Assembly (NCBI GenBank): GCA_903865935.1
Contig: CAIPLT010000015.1
Location: 1-64,000 of the forward strand
Length of the DNA: 64,000 bases
Direction of reading: 5' to 3'
Origin: Caldifarciminota bacterium
Lineage (GTDB): Bacteria; Hydrothermota; Tepidihabitantia; Tepidihabitantales; CAIPLT01
The position numbers were made by a program, and so were the translations under genes. Of the stretch, positions 43,132-51,231 are shown in pieces (positions within the stretch are counted from its first letter, which is position 1; each line of letters begins with the position of its first letter). Under the pieces are notes generated by a model, which did no database searches, was not told where the DNA came from, and saw only the letters and a program-made list of their open reading frames with translations.

Positions 43132-44067
43132 CTATTTTGTTTGTGTTAATGCCACCCGAAAACCGAGGTCGGCGTTTTGATATCCCTGCCCAATACCATT
43201 ACGATTTGAACACCTCATGTCATATGCACCGGTAAACCATGAGCCACCGCGTAAAACCCTTGATGTGCCAGTTTCTGGTCCTTGCGGATTAGGTCCGGGA
43301 TTTGTCATATAATAATATTCGCCGTATCGGTCAAAACACCAATCCCAGACATTTCCTGCCATGTCATAACAACCATACGGAGATTTACCCGTTTCATACG
43401 AACCAACCGGCGACATCGTTTTATAACCATCATTAATTTTCACATCACTCCATTTATAATCGGTATTCTGGTCAGCATAGTTACACCGGGCAAATCCTTC
43501 TGCCCCTGGTTCGTTTTTACCCCATGGATACTTACGTTTGTCATATCCCCGTGTCGATTTTTCCCATTCGGCCTCGGTTGGTAAACGAAGACTTGCCCAG
43601 TCGCAGTATGCTTTAGCATCGTTCCAGGTGACTAAAACAACCGGATATTTTGTCTTATCTTTAGAAAAGTAAAAACGCCAGCTTGCGCCTTTCTTTTCTA
43701 CCCATTTCCATTCACCATTCTGTTGCTCGTAAACCTGCGCCTTACCCGCTTTCTCAACATCCGTCTTATAACTGGTCGCTCGCACAAATCGGTCAAACTG
43801 TTCATTGGTTACTTCAAACTTACCAATGTAATAAGTGTTAACCATAACTTTATGTTGCGGATGCTCGTCATTATCACCTTCTTTAGCTGGTGATCCCATC
43901 CAGAACTCACTCACAGGAATTTCAATCAAAATCGAACCGTCTTTCTTGTTCTGATATTCGCTATAACCTTTATCATTAGTACCGATAAACGTCAAATTAG
44001 CTGAATTGACAATAAAAAACAGACCAAATATCAAACTGATGATTAATAAAAATTTAAGGTGTTTCAT
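43132..44067 (-). CDS. Secreted formylglycine-generating-enzyme-like (SUMF1) domain protein
   Basis: 311 residues. Signal peptide (FLLIISLIFGLFFIVNSA), then a SUMF1/FGE-sulfatase fold: EFWMGSPAKEGDNDEHPQH, FEVTNEQFDRFV, PVVLVTWNDAKAYCDWASLR, LPTEAEWEKSTRG, YDMAGNVWDWC and VLRGGSWFTGAYDMRCSNRN. True formylglycine-generating enzymes have two active-site Cys near the RGGS segment. Here only one is seen, so it is more likely a non-catalytic or different member of the family. No sulfatase gene is nearby. Own promoter and AAGGAGAG site. Confidence 0.85.
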   Translation of the reverse strand: MKHLKFLLIISLIFGLFFIVNSANLTFIGTNDKGYSEYQNKKDGSILIEIPVSEFWMGSPAKEGDNDEHPQHKVMVNTYYIGKFEVTNEQFDRFVRATSYKTDVEKAGKAQVYEQQNGEWKWVEKKGASWRFYFSKDKTKYPVVLVTWNDAKAYCDWASLRLPTEAEWEKSTRGYDKRKYPWGKNEPGAEGFARCNYADQNTDYKWSDVKINDGYKTMSPVGSYETGKSPYGCYDMAGNVWDWCFDRYGEYYYMTNPGPNPQGPETGTSRVLRGGSWFTGAYDMRCSNRNGIGQGYQNADLGFRVALTQTK

Positions 44068-44093
44068 ATGCTCTCCTTTTCCAACTCTATCTC

Positions 44094-44121
44094 ATAATAC
44101 CCGAATTATATATATCGTCAA
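44094..44121 (-). promoter_or_regulatory. Promoter of the SUMF1-like gene
   Basis: Minus strand TTGACG (44116-44121), 16-base spacer, TATTAT (44094-44099). Leader of about 20 bases with AAGGAG. Confidence 0.65.
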
Positions 44122-44146
44122 GAATTCTGTTATATATAAGGATGGG

Positions 44147-44175
44147 TTGACATGCAATAACTAGCTCTCTATAAT
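44147..44175 (+). promoter_or_regulatory. Promoter of rtcB, predicted leaderless
   Basis: TTGACA (44147-44152), 17-base spacer, perfect TATAAT (44170-44175), then only GAATT before the ATG at 44181. Among the closest consensus matches in the window. Confidence 0.8.
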
Positions 44176-44180
44176 GAATT

Positions 44181-45638
44181 ATGTCAAGATGGAATGGACC
44201 TTTAGAAAAAATTGATGATTATCGTTTAAAAATCCCTAAGAGCTATAAATCACAGATGAAAGTTGATGGGATTATTTATATTGACAGCCGTCTTTTAGAA
44301 AAAGTTAAAGAAGACCAGGCACCAGAACAGGTTGCTAATGTCGCAACTTTGCCGGGCATTATCAGAGCATCGATGGCGATGCCTGATATCCACTGGGGTT
44401 ATGGTTTTCCGATTGGCGGCGTGGCGGGTTTTGATATTAAAACTGGCATCATTTCACCTGGTGGTGTTGGATATGATATTAATTGCGGTGTTAGACTTTT
44501 ACGCACTAACCTATTTAGGAAGGATATAACCACTGAAATCTTAGAAAAGCTGGTTCGTTCATTATTTCATAATATACCATCCGGTGTTGGCTCAACCGGT
44601 AAGATTCGAATATCTGAACAGGAAGTCAAATCGGTTTTAATAAAAGGTGCTCGCTGGGCATATGAACAAGGCTATGGTACAAAAGATGACCTGGAATACA
44701 CCGAAGAACATGGTCAGATGCCGGGCGCTGACCCATCTAAAATCACCAGACGTGCTTTAGAGCGTGGCGTACCACAGCTTGGTACTTTAGGTGCTGGTAA
44801 CCATTTCTTAGAAATTCAGGAAGTCGAAGAAATTTATGACCAGACCGCAGCCAATATTTTCAGATTAGAAAAAGGACAGATTACGGTTATGGTGCATACT
44901 GGTTCACGCGGACTTGGCTACCAGGTTTGTGATGATAATGTTAAAGACTTGGGCAGAGCCGTTCAGAAATATAACATTCCTTTACCCGATCGCCAGCTTG
45001 CTTGCGCGCCACTTGAATCAAGCGAAGGCAAAGCTTATTTTGCTGCGATGGTTTGTGCGGCAAATTATGCCTGGGCAAATCGTCAATGTATTACTCATTG
45101 GGTACGAGAAGCATTCGGCCAGGTTTACAATAAAACTCCAGATGAACTGGGGATGGAGTTAATTTATGATGTTGCCCATAATATTGCCAAGTTTGAAGAG
45201 CACACAGTAAATGGAAATAAAATGACGGTTTGTGTCCATCGTAAAGGTGCGACGCGGGCATTCCCACCTGGTCATTCTGCTTTACCCGAAAAATATAAAT
45301 CGATTGGTCAGCCCGTTATCATTCCCGGTGATATGGGAACAAATTCATATTTATTATTAGGCACGCAAAAAGCATTTGAGGAAACGTTCGGTTCAACTTG
45401 TCATGGCGCAGGGCGGGTGTGGTCAAGAACCAGAGCGTTGGATGAAACTCGCAATCGGGATGTTGCTGGTGAATTAAAATCAAAAGGCATTTTAGTGATG
45501 GCGGCAAGTCGTGAAGTCTTACGTGAAGAAGTCCCGGACGCCTATAAAGATGTTGATGTTGTAGTCGATGTCTGTCACAAAGCAGGTATTTCTAAAAAAG
45601 TCGCCAAGATGAGACCTTTGGGAGTAGTTAAGGGGTAA
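44181..45638 (+). CDS. rtcB: RNA-splicing ligase
   Basis: 485 residues, the long canonical RtcB form. Joins 2',3'-cyclic-phosphate or 3'-phosphate RNA ends to 5'-OH ends using GTP and Mn. Metal and guanylate residues lie in GGVGYDINCGVR, GTLGAGNHFLEI, HTGSRGLGYQ, DVAHNIAKFEEH, HRKGATRAFPPGH and STCHGAGRVWSR (guanylated His). There is no rtcA or rtcR next to it, so a role in general RNA repair or tRNA splicing is possible. The promoter sits so close to the ATG that the mRNA should lack a leader. Confidence 0.97.
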   Translation: MSRWNGPLEKIDDYRLKIPKSYKSQMKVDGIIYIDSRLLEKVKEDQAPEQVANVATLPGIIRASMAMPDIHWGYGFPIGGVAGFDIKTGIISPGGVGYDINCGVRLLRTNLFRKDITTEILEKLVRSLFHNIPSGVGSTGKIRISEQEVKSVLIKGARWAYEQGYGTKDDLEYTEEHGQMPGADPSKITRRALERGVPQLGTLGAGNHFLEIQEVEEIYDQTAANIFRLEKGQITVMVHTGSRGLGYQVCDDNVKDLGRAVQKYNIPLPDRQLACAPLESSEGKAYFAAMVCAANYAWANRQCITHWVREAFGQVYNKTPDELGMELIYDVAHNIAKFEEHTVNGNKMTVCVHRKGATRAFPPGHSALPEKYKSIGQPVIIPGDMGTNSYLLLGTQKAFEETFGSTCHGAGRVWSRTRALDETRNRDVAGELKSKGILVMAASREVLREEVPDAYKDVDVVVDVCHKAGISKKVAKMRPLGVVKG

Positions 45639-45685
45639 CGCCAATCCATATGTTCCCATTTTCTACCATTTTGTCCTAAACTATT

Positions 45686-47500
45686 ATGTTGCCTGCTAAA
45701 AAAATTGATTTAGTTCCCGAATCTCCTGGTGTTTATCTTTTTAAAGACAAACGGGGCAGGATTATTTATGTTGGAAAGTCAAGAAGTTTAAAAGACCGGA
45801 TTCGCACCTACCTGCACCCAGAATATCGAACGCAATCGCTTTACCGAAATGCCTTCGATTTTGAGTTCATTGAAACCAAATCCGAAGTCGAGGCGTTAGT
45901 TCTTGAAGATAATTTAATCAAACTCAACAAACCGCGTTTTAACATCAGATTAAAAGATGATAAAAAATTTCCATATCTCAAAATCACCATTCAGGAAAAA
46001 TATCCAAGAATCTTTGCTACGCGTAATCTTAAAAAAGACGGTTCAATATTATTTGGCCCCTATACCAACGCGAAGAATTTAAGACGAGCGGTGAAAGCGG
46101 TAAGAAATATATTCAAGATTAGAACCTGCAAAAGAGATTTACCTCTAAAAAAAACACCAAGACCATGTTTAAATTACGCGATGAAAAAATGCCTGGCGCC
46201 GTGTCAGGGCAATGTTGTCGAAGACGATTATCGGGCGCGGATTAAGAATGTCATATCATTTTTATCCGGTAAGTCTATGAATCTGGAACAGGAACTCGAA
46301 TCGCGAATGAAAAAAGCTGCCGAACATGAAGATTTCGAGACTGCCGCAACCCTTCGCAACCAGCTCTTTGCCTTAAGAGATATCAGCCAAAGGCAAGATG
46401 CGGTTTTTACTGACATTGTCGCGCGCGATATTATCGGACTCGTCATCGCTGATACATTCATTAAAGAAAACTTTGATACTCCAAAATCATATGCCAATGT
46501 TACATTAATGAAAATTCGCGACGGGAAAATCACTGGCAAAGAAAATTATCCGTTTGTTTTGTCTAAAAAAACCAGCCCGGATGAAATTATCGAAACCCTG
46601 CTCAGGACTGTCTATCTTCACACTTATGATATCCCGGACGAAATTATTCTGCCGATTGACCTGGAAGACAAGAAGGTTTTTATCCGATGGTTCAAAGCAG
46701 AAAGAAAGCGGCGGGTCAGAATTTATTGTCCCCGCACCGGACTGAAAAAACGGTTACTAAAATTGGCATCGACTGATGCCGATGTCGGTTTATCAGAAAT
46801 TATGCCGGTCGCAAAAACCCCTCCACCGCTGCTCGAATTACAGCGCATCTTGAATTTAGCGACACCGCCCAAAGTAATTGAAGGGGTTGACATTTCCAAT
46901 ATTTCCGGGACATCGGCAACTGGCTCGATTGTGGTATTTGAGAATAATTATCCCAATAAAAAAGAGTATCGCATGTTTCGAATCCGCACCGTGCATGGAC
47001 CAAATGATTATGCGATGATGGAAGAAGTCTTGACCCGCAGAATTAAAAGTCTAATTATAAAGGATAAACCATTAGCCGATTTGGTCTTGATTGACGGTGG
47101 TAAAGGCCAGCTCACATCAGCCGAAAAAGCCTATGCAACTGCTCCCAAACAAATTCCGCTACTCGCTTTTGCCAAGCGAACTGATATGTTATATTACAAT
47201 GACGGTAGAGAAATCTCGATTCCTACTTATTCTCCAGCCCTGAAATTACTCAAACGAATACGCGATGAATCGCACCGGTTTGCGATTAAGTATCACAAAA
47301 AATTAAGGGGTAAAAAACTTATCGCTTCTGAATTGGATTATATTCAAGGCATTGGTCCGAAACGCAAGCAGATATTAATAAAACATTTCGGCAGTCTGGA
47401 TAAAATTAGAGAGGCAACTACTGATGAAATCGCTAAAATAAAAGGATTCAATCAAAAGATTGCCAAAAAGATCAGACAGGCATTGCAACCAAATCAATGA
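45686..47500 (+). CDS. uvrC: Excinuclease ABC subunit C
   Basis: 604 residues, full length. Makes both incisions in nucleotide excision repair. N-terminal GIY-YIG nuclease (PGVYLFKDKRGRIIYVGKSR), Cys cluster region ARPCLNY-like RPCLNYAMKKCLAPCQG, UVR motif EHEDFETAATLRNQL, RNase-H-like C-terminal nuclease (VEGVDISNISG, LIDGGKGQL) and helix-hairpin-helix (IQGIGPKRKQILIKHFG). No Shine-Dalgarno sequence. It follows rtcB by 47 bases and overlaps the HAD gene by 4. Confidence 0.97.
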   Translation: MLPAKKIDLVPESPGVYLFKDKRGRIIYVGKSRSLKDRIRTYLHPEYRTQSLYRNAFDFEFIETKSEVEALVLEDNLIKLNKPRFNIRLKDDKKFPYLKITIQEKYPRIFATRNLKKDGSILFGPYTNAKNLRRAVKAVRNIFKIRTCKRDLPLKKTPRPCLNYAMKKCLAPCQGNVVEDDYRARIKNVISFLSGKSMNLEQELESRMKKAAEHEDFETAATLRNQLFALRDISQRQDAVFTDIVARDIIGLVIADTFIKENFDTPKSYANVTLMKIRDGKITGKENYPFVLSKKTSPDEIIETLLRTVYLHTYDIPDEIILPIDLEDKKVFIRWFKAERKRRVRIYCPRTGLKKRLLKLASTDADVGLSEIMPVAKTPPPLLELQRILNLATPPKVIEGVDISNISGTSATGSIVVFENNYPNKKEYRMFRIRTVHGPNDYAMMEEVLTRRIKSLIIKDKPLADLVLIDGGKGQLTSAEKAYATAPKQIPLLAFAKRTDMLYYNDGREISIPTYSPALKLLKRIRDESHRFAIKYHKKLRGKKLIASELDYIQGIGPKRKQILIKHFGSLDKIREATTDEIAKIKGFNQKIAKKIRQALQPNQ

Positions 47501-48147
47501 TATACCCGAAAGTCATTTTCTTTGATTTAGACGGCACTTTAACCGATTCTAAGCAAGGTATTGTCAATTCAATCCGCTACACCTTGGATAAAATGAAACT
47601 TCATAAGGATAATATTAATCTCGAACTACTTATTGGTCCTCCTTTGTCCGAATCATTTGAAAAATATTTTGGGCTTGATAACAAAACCGCCCGTTATGCA
47701 GTAGCAGTTTATCGGGAATACTATGCAGTTAAGGGTATTTTCGAGAATAAACTTTATCCGGAAATCGAAGAGCTACTCAAAACGTTAAAAGAAAATGATA
47801 AAATGCTTGCCTGTGTCACATCCAAAGCCGCATATTATGCAGAACAGATATTAAAACACTTTAAGATAGCTAAATATTTTACCAGGTTGGTTGGGAGTAA
47901 TATGGATTTGACCTGCACCCATAAAATAGATTTGATTAAAATCGCTCTATCACATTTTCCTGAGCATAACAATAAAGAATTTATTATGATTGGCGACCGC
48001 GCTGATGATATTATCGGTGCCAGGACAAATAATATCGCTTCAATAAGTATTTTATATGGTTATGGTACTGCCGAAGAAATAAAAGTGGAAAATCCAGATT
48101 ATATTGTCAAATCAGTTGGAGAATTAAGAAAAATCCTTATTCAATAA
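47497..48147 (+). CDS. HAD-family phosphatase, phosphoglycolate-phosphatase-like
   Basis: 216 residues. HAD motif I FFDLDGTLTDS with the nucleophile Asp, motif II VTSK, and motif IV MIGDRADDIIGARTN. A four-helix cap follows motif I, as in the Gph/PgmB subgroup. Substrate is not certain: phosphoglycolate, pyrophosphate or a nucleotide are possible. Coupled to uvrC by ATGA. Convergent with the DUF2207 gene. Confidence 0.85.
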   Translation: MIYPKVIFFDLDGTLTDSKQGIVNSIRYTLDKMKLHKDNINLELLIGPPLSESFEKYFGLDNKTARYAVAVYREYYAVKGIFENKLYPEIEELLKTLKENDKMLACVTSKAAYYAEQILKHFKIAKYFTRLVGSNMDLTCTHKIDLIKIALSHFPEHNNKEFIMIGDRADDIIGARTNNIASISILYGYGTAEEIKVENPDYIVKSVGELRKILIQ

Positions 48148-48156
48148 GTACAATTT

Positions 48157-49971
48157 TTATCCTGCCCCGGACGAACCGCCTCCGCCTCCGCCGCCTCCGC
48201 CGCCCGAAAAACCACCGCCTGTTGCCGCGGATGACGAAAATGAATTCATCATGCTGGTAAAATTACTGGCAAAGCTTTCAAAATGTCCCATTCCTTCAAC
48301 AAAAGAACTGATAGAGGCAGCACCTTTTGTGGTTGCTGAATACCAGATAGGCAGCATCAAAACTGTTCCGCGTTCCAAAGCCAGATTCGTAATATTTTTC
48401 AAGAATTTCTGCGCCACACCCAGCACCACCGCATAGATAAAGTATTGCTCCCAGATTGGCAATAGGGTAATTGGTGCGTCTTTAATCGCAGAAAAATCAG
48501 TTAAAAACCTGCGGAAATTTTGCCATCGCTTTTGTTCCAGATATGCCGCTTCGTTCCATCGCAAAATTGACCGACCGCTGAACATAAATACAAAGAAAAC
48601 TATCATGCCGAACGAAACCGGCAAGACAAATGTGACTGGTTTGGGAACCGCAAAGAATGCGGCAAGACTACTGCCTACCATAATCGCACCGATTAAAATT
48701 GCCGGGATGATATATAACACGAACGAATTATATGCTTTGGAACTTTTCGGGTCGATTAATCTTACGCCCAGTTCTTTTTCCCACCAGTCTCGGGTCTGCT
48801 GGAAAAGGTCATTTAAGAATACCTGAAATCCGCTTGCATGTTTTGCCGCATATTCTTTGAGCGCCTTGTCGGTCAGCATAACGCTCGATTCGCCAACTTC
48901 TTCAAAAAAGAATTTGACTACTTCCTTATTAATCGGCTCAAGTTTATCAACCTGTTCTGGTTTTTCTAAAATAAACTGGTAATGCTGGCTATGTCCATCT
49001 TTTACTTCCTGCACTGAGATTATACCTTTGGTGCACAAATCGAGCAGGCTTGCAAACATACCGCGAAAAGTATTTTGGTTGATTGCGGTTTTTTCTGGCT
49101 TCTGGTGTAAAATCGCCGGGACCGCAATCGGTGGTGCCTTGCGCGGTGGCTCGTGTTCATACTGAGCAATGTATTGAAGTTTTGGTTCTCGACCATATTT
49201 GTTATAATAGATTAACAAGAGCACTAATGGAAAACCAATCATCAAAAGTATTCCCAAGGGCAACAAGATAAATTTTCTCAGTGACGAGATTAGAAAATTA
49301 TATTTTTCGTCGGCAAGGATTTTTTCGTATCTTATCTCGTTCTGCTTTGCAACTTTACCAAACATCGACTGCGAAGCAAGCATTCGTACTTCCAAAAAAG
49401 TATTGGCTGGAATATTTACCTGCACGATATCTGCCTGGTCTTTTTTATCGTTGAAAGTTAAAAGCCCGGGTCGGGACTGGGAATGAACATAAACTTTAAA
49501 AAGATTGGGCGATGGTTCGGGTAGGTATAGAGTAATTTCATTTTTCGATATTTTTTCGTGTTCGTCTTCAATTATTTTCCAATAGAACTCAGCAACATCC
49601 GCATACCGCTTTACCCCGCCGACAATTGTATAATCAAGCAAGAATGTCTTGGTCTCATCCTGCGCCGAATATCCCCAGCGGATGTATAATGATTGGGGCG
49701 AATTATTCAGTTCGGTTGGCTGTAATTGCTTCCAACCTTTATCGGTTTTTTCTGAAAGCTGGTTAAGAATAATATTTTCCGCACCCTGCTTCTTCAAATC
49801 AATAAATGCCCAGGAAAAAGAGCCGTTAAAATTATAAGTTCGTTCCTGAAGGACTCGGGCACTGCCATCCGAAGCAAAATAAATATTGGTCTTGATTTCT
49901 GGATAAAAATATGATTTAGCGAAAATCAGTAAAGGCAACAATAATACAAGTAGTAGATTTTTCCTGCTCAT
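48157..49971 (-). CDS. DUF2207 membrane protein with glycine-rich tail
   Basis: 604 residues from the ATG at 49971. A TTG at 50007 would sit upstream of the promoter -10 box. Signal sequence NLLLVLLLPLLIFAKS, then an extracytoplasmic DUF2207 N-terminal domain (TNIYFASDGSARVLQERTYNF), a membrane helix at about 236-260 (ILLMIGFPLVLLLIYYN), a cytoplasmic region, two more helices at about 425-475, and a tail GGGFSGGGGGGGGGGSSGAG. This layout is characteristic of DUF2207 proteins, whose function is not established. The mRNA is predicted leaderless. Confidence 0.85.
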   Translation of the reverse strand: MSRKNLLLVLLLPLLIFAKSYFYPEIKTNIYFASDGSARVLQERTYNFNGSFSWAFIDLKKQGAENIILNQLSEKTDKGWKQLQPTELNNSPQSLYIRWGYSAQDETKTFLLDYTIVGGVKRYADVAEFYWKIIEDEHEKISKNEITLYLPEPSPNLFKVYVHSQSRPGLLTFNDKKDQADIVQVNIPANTFLEVRMLASQSMFGKVAKQNEIRYEKILADEKYNFLISSLRKFILLPLGILLMIGFPLVLLLIYYNKYGREPKLQYIAQYEHEPPRKAPPIAVPAILHQKPEKTAINQNTFRGMFASLLDLCTKGIISVQEVKDGHSQHYQFILEKPEQVDKLEPINKEVVKFFFEEVGESSVMLTDKALKEYAAKHASGFQVFLNDLFQQTRDWWEKELGVRLIDPKSSKAYNSFVLYIIPAILIGAIMVGSSLAAFFAVPKPVTFVLPVSFGMIVFFVFMFSGRSILRWNEAAYLEQKRWQNFRRFLTDFSAIKDAPITLLPIWEQYFIYAVVLGVAQKFLKNITNLALERGTVLMLPIWYSATTKGAASISSFVEGMGHFESFASNFTSMMNSFSSSAATGGGFSGGGGGGGGGGSSGAG

Positions 49972-49978
49972 TTTCCCA

Positions 49979-50007
49979 ATAATAATGTGGTAATTAGATT
50001 GTGTCAA
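49979..50007 (-). promoter_or_regulatory. Promoter of the DUF2207 gene, predicted leaderless
   Basis: Minus strand TTGACA (50002-50007), 17-base spacer, TATTAT (49979-49984), then 7 bases (TGGGAAA) to the ATG at 49971. Confidence 0.7.
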
Positions 50008-50180
50008 GTTATGTAAAAATCTTGAATTTATAATATACTTGCAAGCAAATAAATCTTACTTGAAGCATAATTGGGGCTATTTATTAAAAACTAATCATTA
50101 ATTCACAAAGGACACAGCGTTCGTCTAACTTTTCATTGTCCTCAATGTATTCTGTTGTCTATTTCCGTCAATCCGTTATC

Positions 50181-50447
50181 TTATGTTTTTTTATCAATTC
50201 GCTCAACAATCAAAGTGCATTTGGTAACAATGCCCGCAATTGCGCCAATCGCGACTAATGCCGGCGCGAATAATGTCAAAGCTGCTACACCAGCAACGCC
50301 GATTGTTAACGGAATTTCAAGCAGGGTTCGGTCATCCTGCTTGATGATAATTCTGCGGACATTGCCAGCTTGAATCAGTTCTTTGACTTTTTTAACCAAC
50401 TCCGTACCTTCAATTTTGATTTCTTCTCTTTTAAAATCTTCCGGCAT
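50181..50447 (-). CDS. DUF4342 small membrane-associated protein
   Basis: 88 residues. An N-terminal helix-rich part (KIEGTELVKKVKELIQAGNV), then VRRIIIKQDDRTLLEIPLTIG and two short hydrophobic stretches (AGVAALTLFAPALVAIGAIAGI). This matches DUF4342. AAGGAG stands 8 bases before the ATG. It follows the LiaF-like gene on the same strand by 55 bases, so the two are probably co-transcribed. Function unknown, plausibly in envelope stress. Confidence 0.8.
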   Translation of the reverse strand: MPEDFKREEIKIEGTELVKKVKELIQAGNVRRIIIKQDDRTLLEIPLTIGVAGVAALTLFAPALVAIGAIAGIVTKCTLIVERIDKKT

Positions 50448-50502
50448 AATTCACTCCTTAAAAATTATTAGTTCGAAAAATTTCTGCTGTTACTTTCTGA
50501 TA

Positions 50503-51039
50503 CTATTTTGCTGTCACCTCAGCACTACCAAACACAACGTGTAAATCTATCAACAGGTAATTTTTCGTATCGGTTTGTTTTAATGCCTCGGAACGATAGG
50601 TGTTTTCACCAAACCCGACCATTGATTTATCGGGCATGCGGGCACTACCAAATGCGGATGACGCACGGATTTTCACGGGCATTGCTGAATCAATCTTTAT
50701 CTCAGAACTGCCGAATACCGTATTTATCTCCACTCGTGTTATACCTTCTTTAATTGTGTGCCCAGTCAGATCAATAACACCTTTACCGAATATCACATCG
50801 TACTTGCCCGATGAACTGTCGGTCACGATTGTCTTCTCTTCAAAGATTGCCTGCTGTGGTGTTTTGCGATGCGACGGTCCGACTATTACTCTTATGCCAA
50901 GCCAGATTAAAAATAAACCAAAAACTAAGGCGAAAATCGGGATATTAGTGTGGAATATAACATTGATAATGATAATCAACCCGACAATGACTACTACCAG
51001 TCCCCAAAATATACCGCTAAATAAAAAGCTCATTCTCAT
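50503..51039 (-). CDS. LiaF-like membrane protein (cell-wall-active antibiotic response type)
   Basis: 178 residues. Two membrane helices (IFWGLVVVIVGLIIIINVIF and IFALVFGLFLIWLGIRVIV), then a beta-helical C-terminal domain at about 80-178 with repeated VFGSSEIKI and AFGSARM turns and HVVFGSAEV, typical of LiaF/VraT-type C-terminal domains. In Firmicutes, LiaF modulates a LiaRS-type sensor. No two-component genes are next to it here. Good AAGGAG site and own promoter. Confidence 0.82.
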   Translation of the reverse strand: MRMSFLFSGIFWGLVVVIVGLIIIINVIFHTNIPIFALVFGLFLIWLGIRVIVGPSHRKTPQQAIFEEKTIVTDSSSGKYDVIFGKGVIDLTGHTIKEGITRVEINTVFGSSEIKIDSAMPVKIRASSAFGSARMPDKSMVGFGENTYRSEALKQTDTKNYLLIDLHVVFGSAEVTAK

Positions 51040-51067
51040 GTTTCTCCTTTCTCAAAAACTATGCTTT

Positions 51068-51096
51068 ATCCTAAAATATAATTCTGCGTTTGTCAA
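51068..51096 (-). promoter_or_regulatory. Promoter of the LiaF-like/DUF4342 pair
   Basis: Minus strand TTGACA (51091-51096), 17-base spacer, TAGGAT (51068-51073). Confidence 0.6.
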
Positions 51097-51147
51097 TCTA
51101 ATTCTTTTTATAATAGACAGGAAAAACTTATATTCTATTGTTCAGTC

Positions 51148-51176
51148 TTGACAAGGATTAATTGTTAATCTAATAT
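51148..51176 (+). promoter_or_regulatory. Promoter of the 51232 secreted-protein gene
   Basis: TTGACA (51148-51153), 17-base spacer, TAATAT (51171-51176). Leader of about 50 bases ending in GGGGAG before the ATG. Confidence 0.7.
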
Positions 51177-51231
51177 CAAATTGGAGAAAATCTTAGAGCT
51201 TAATCATTAACACAGCTCTGGGGAGTAAATT

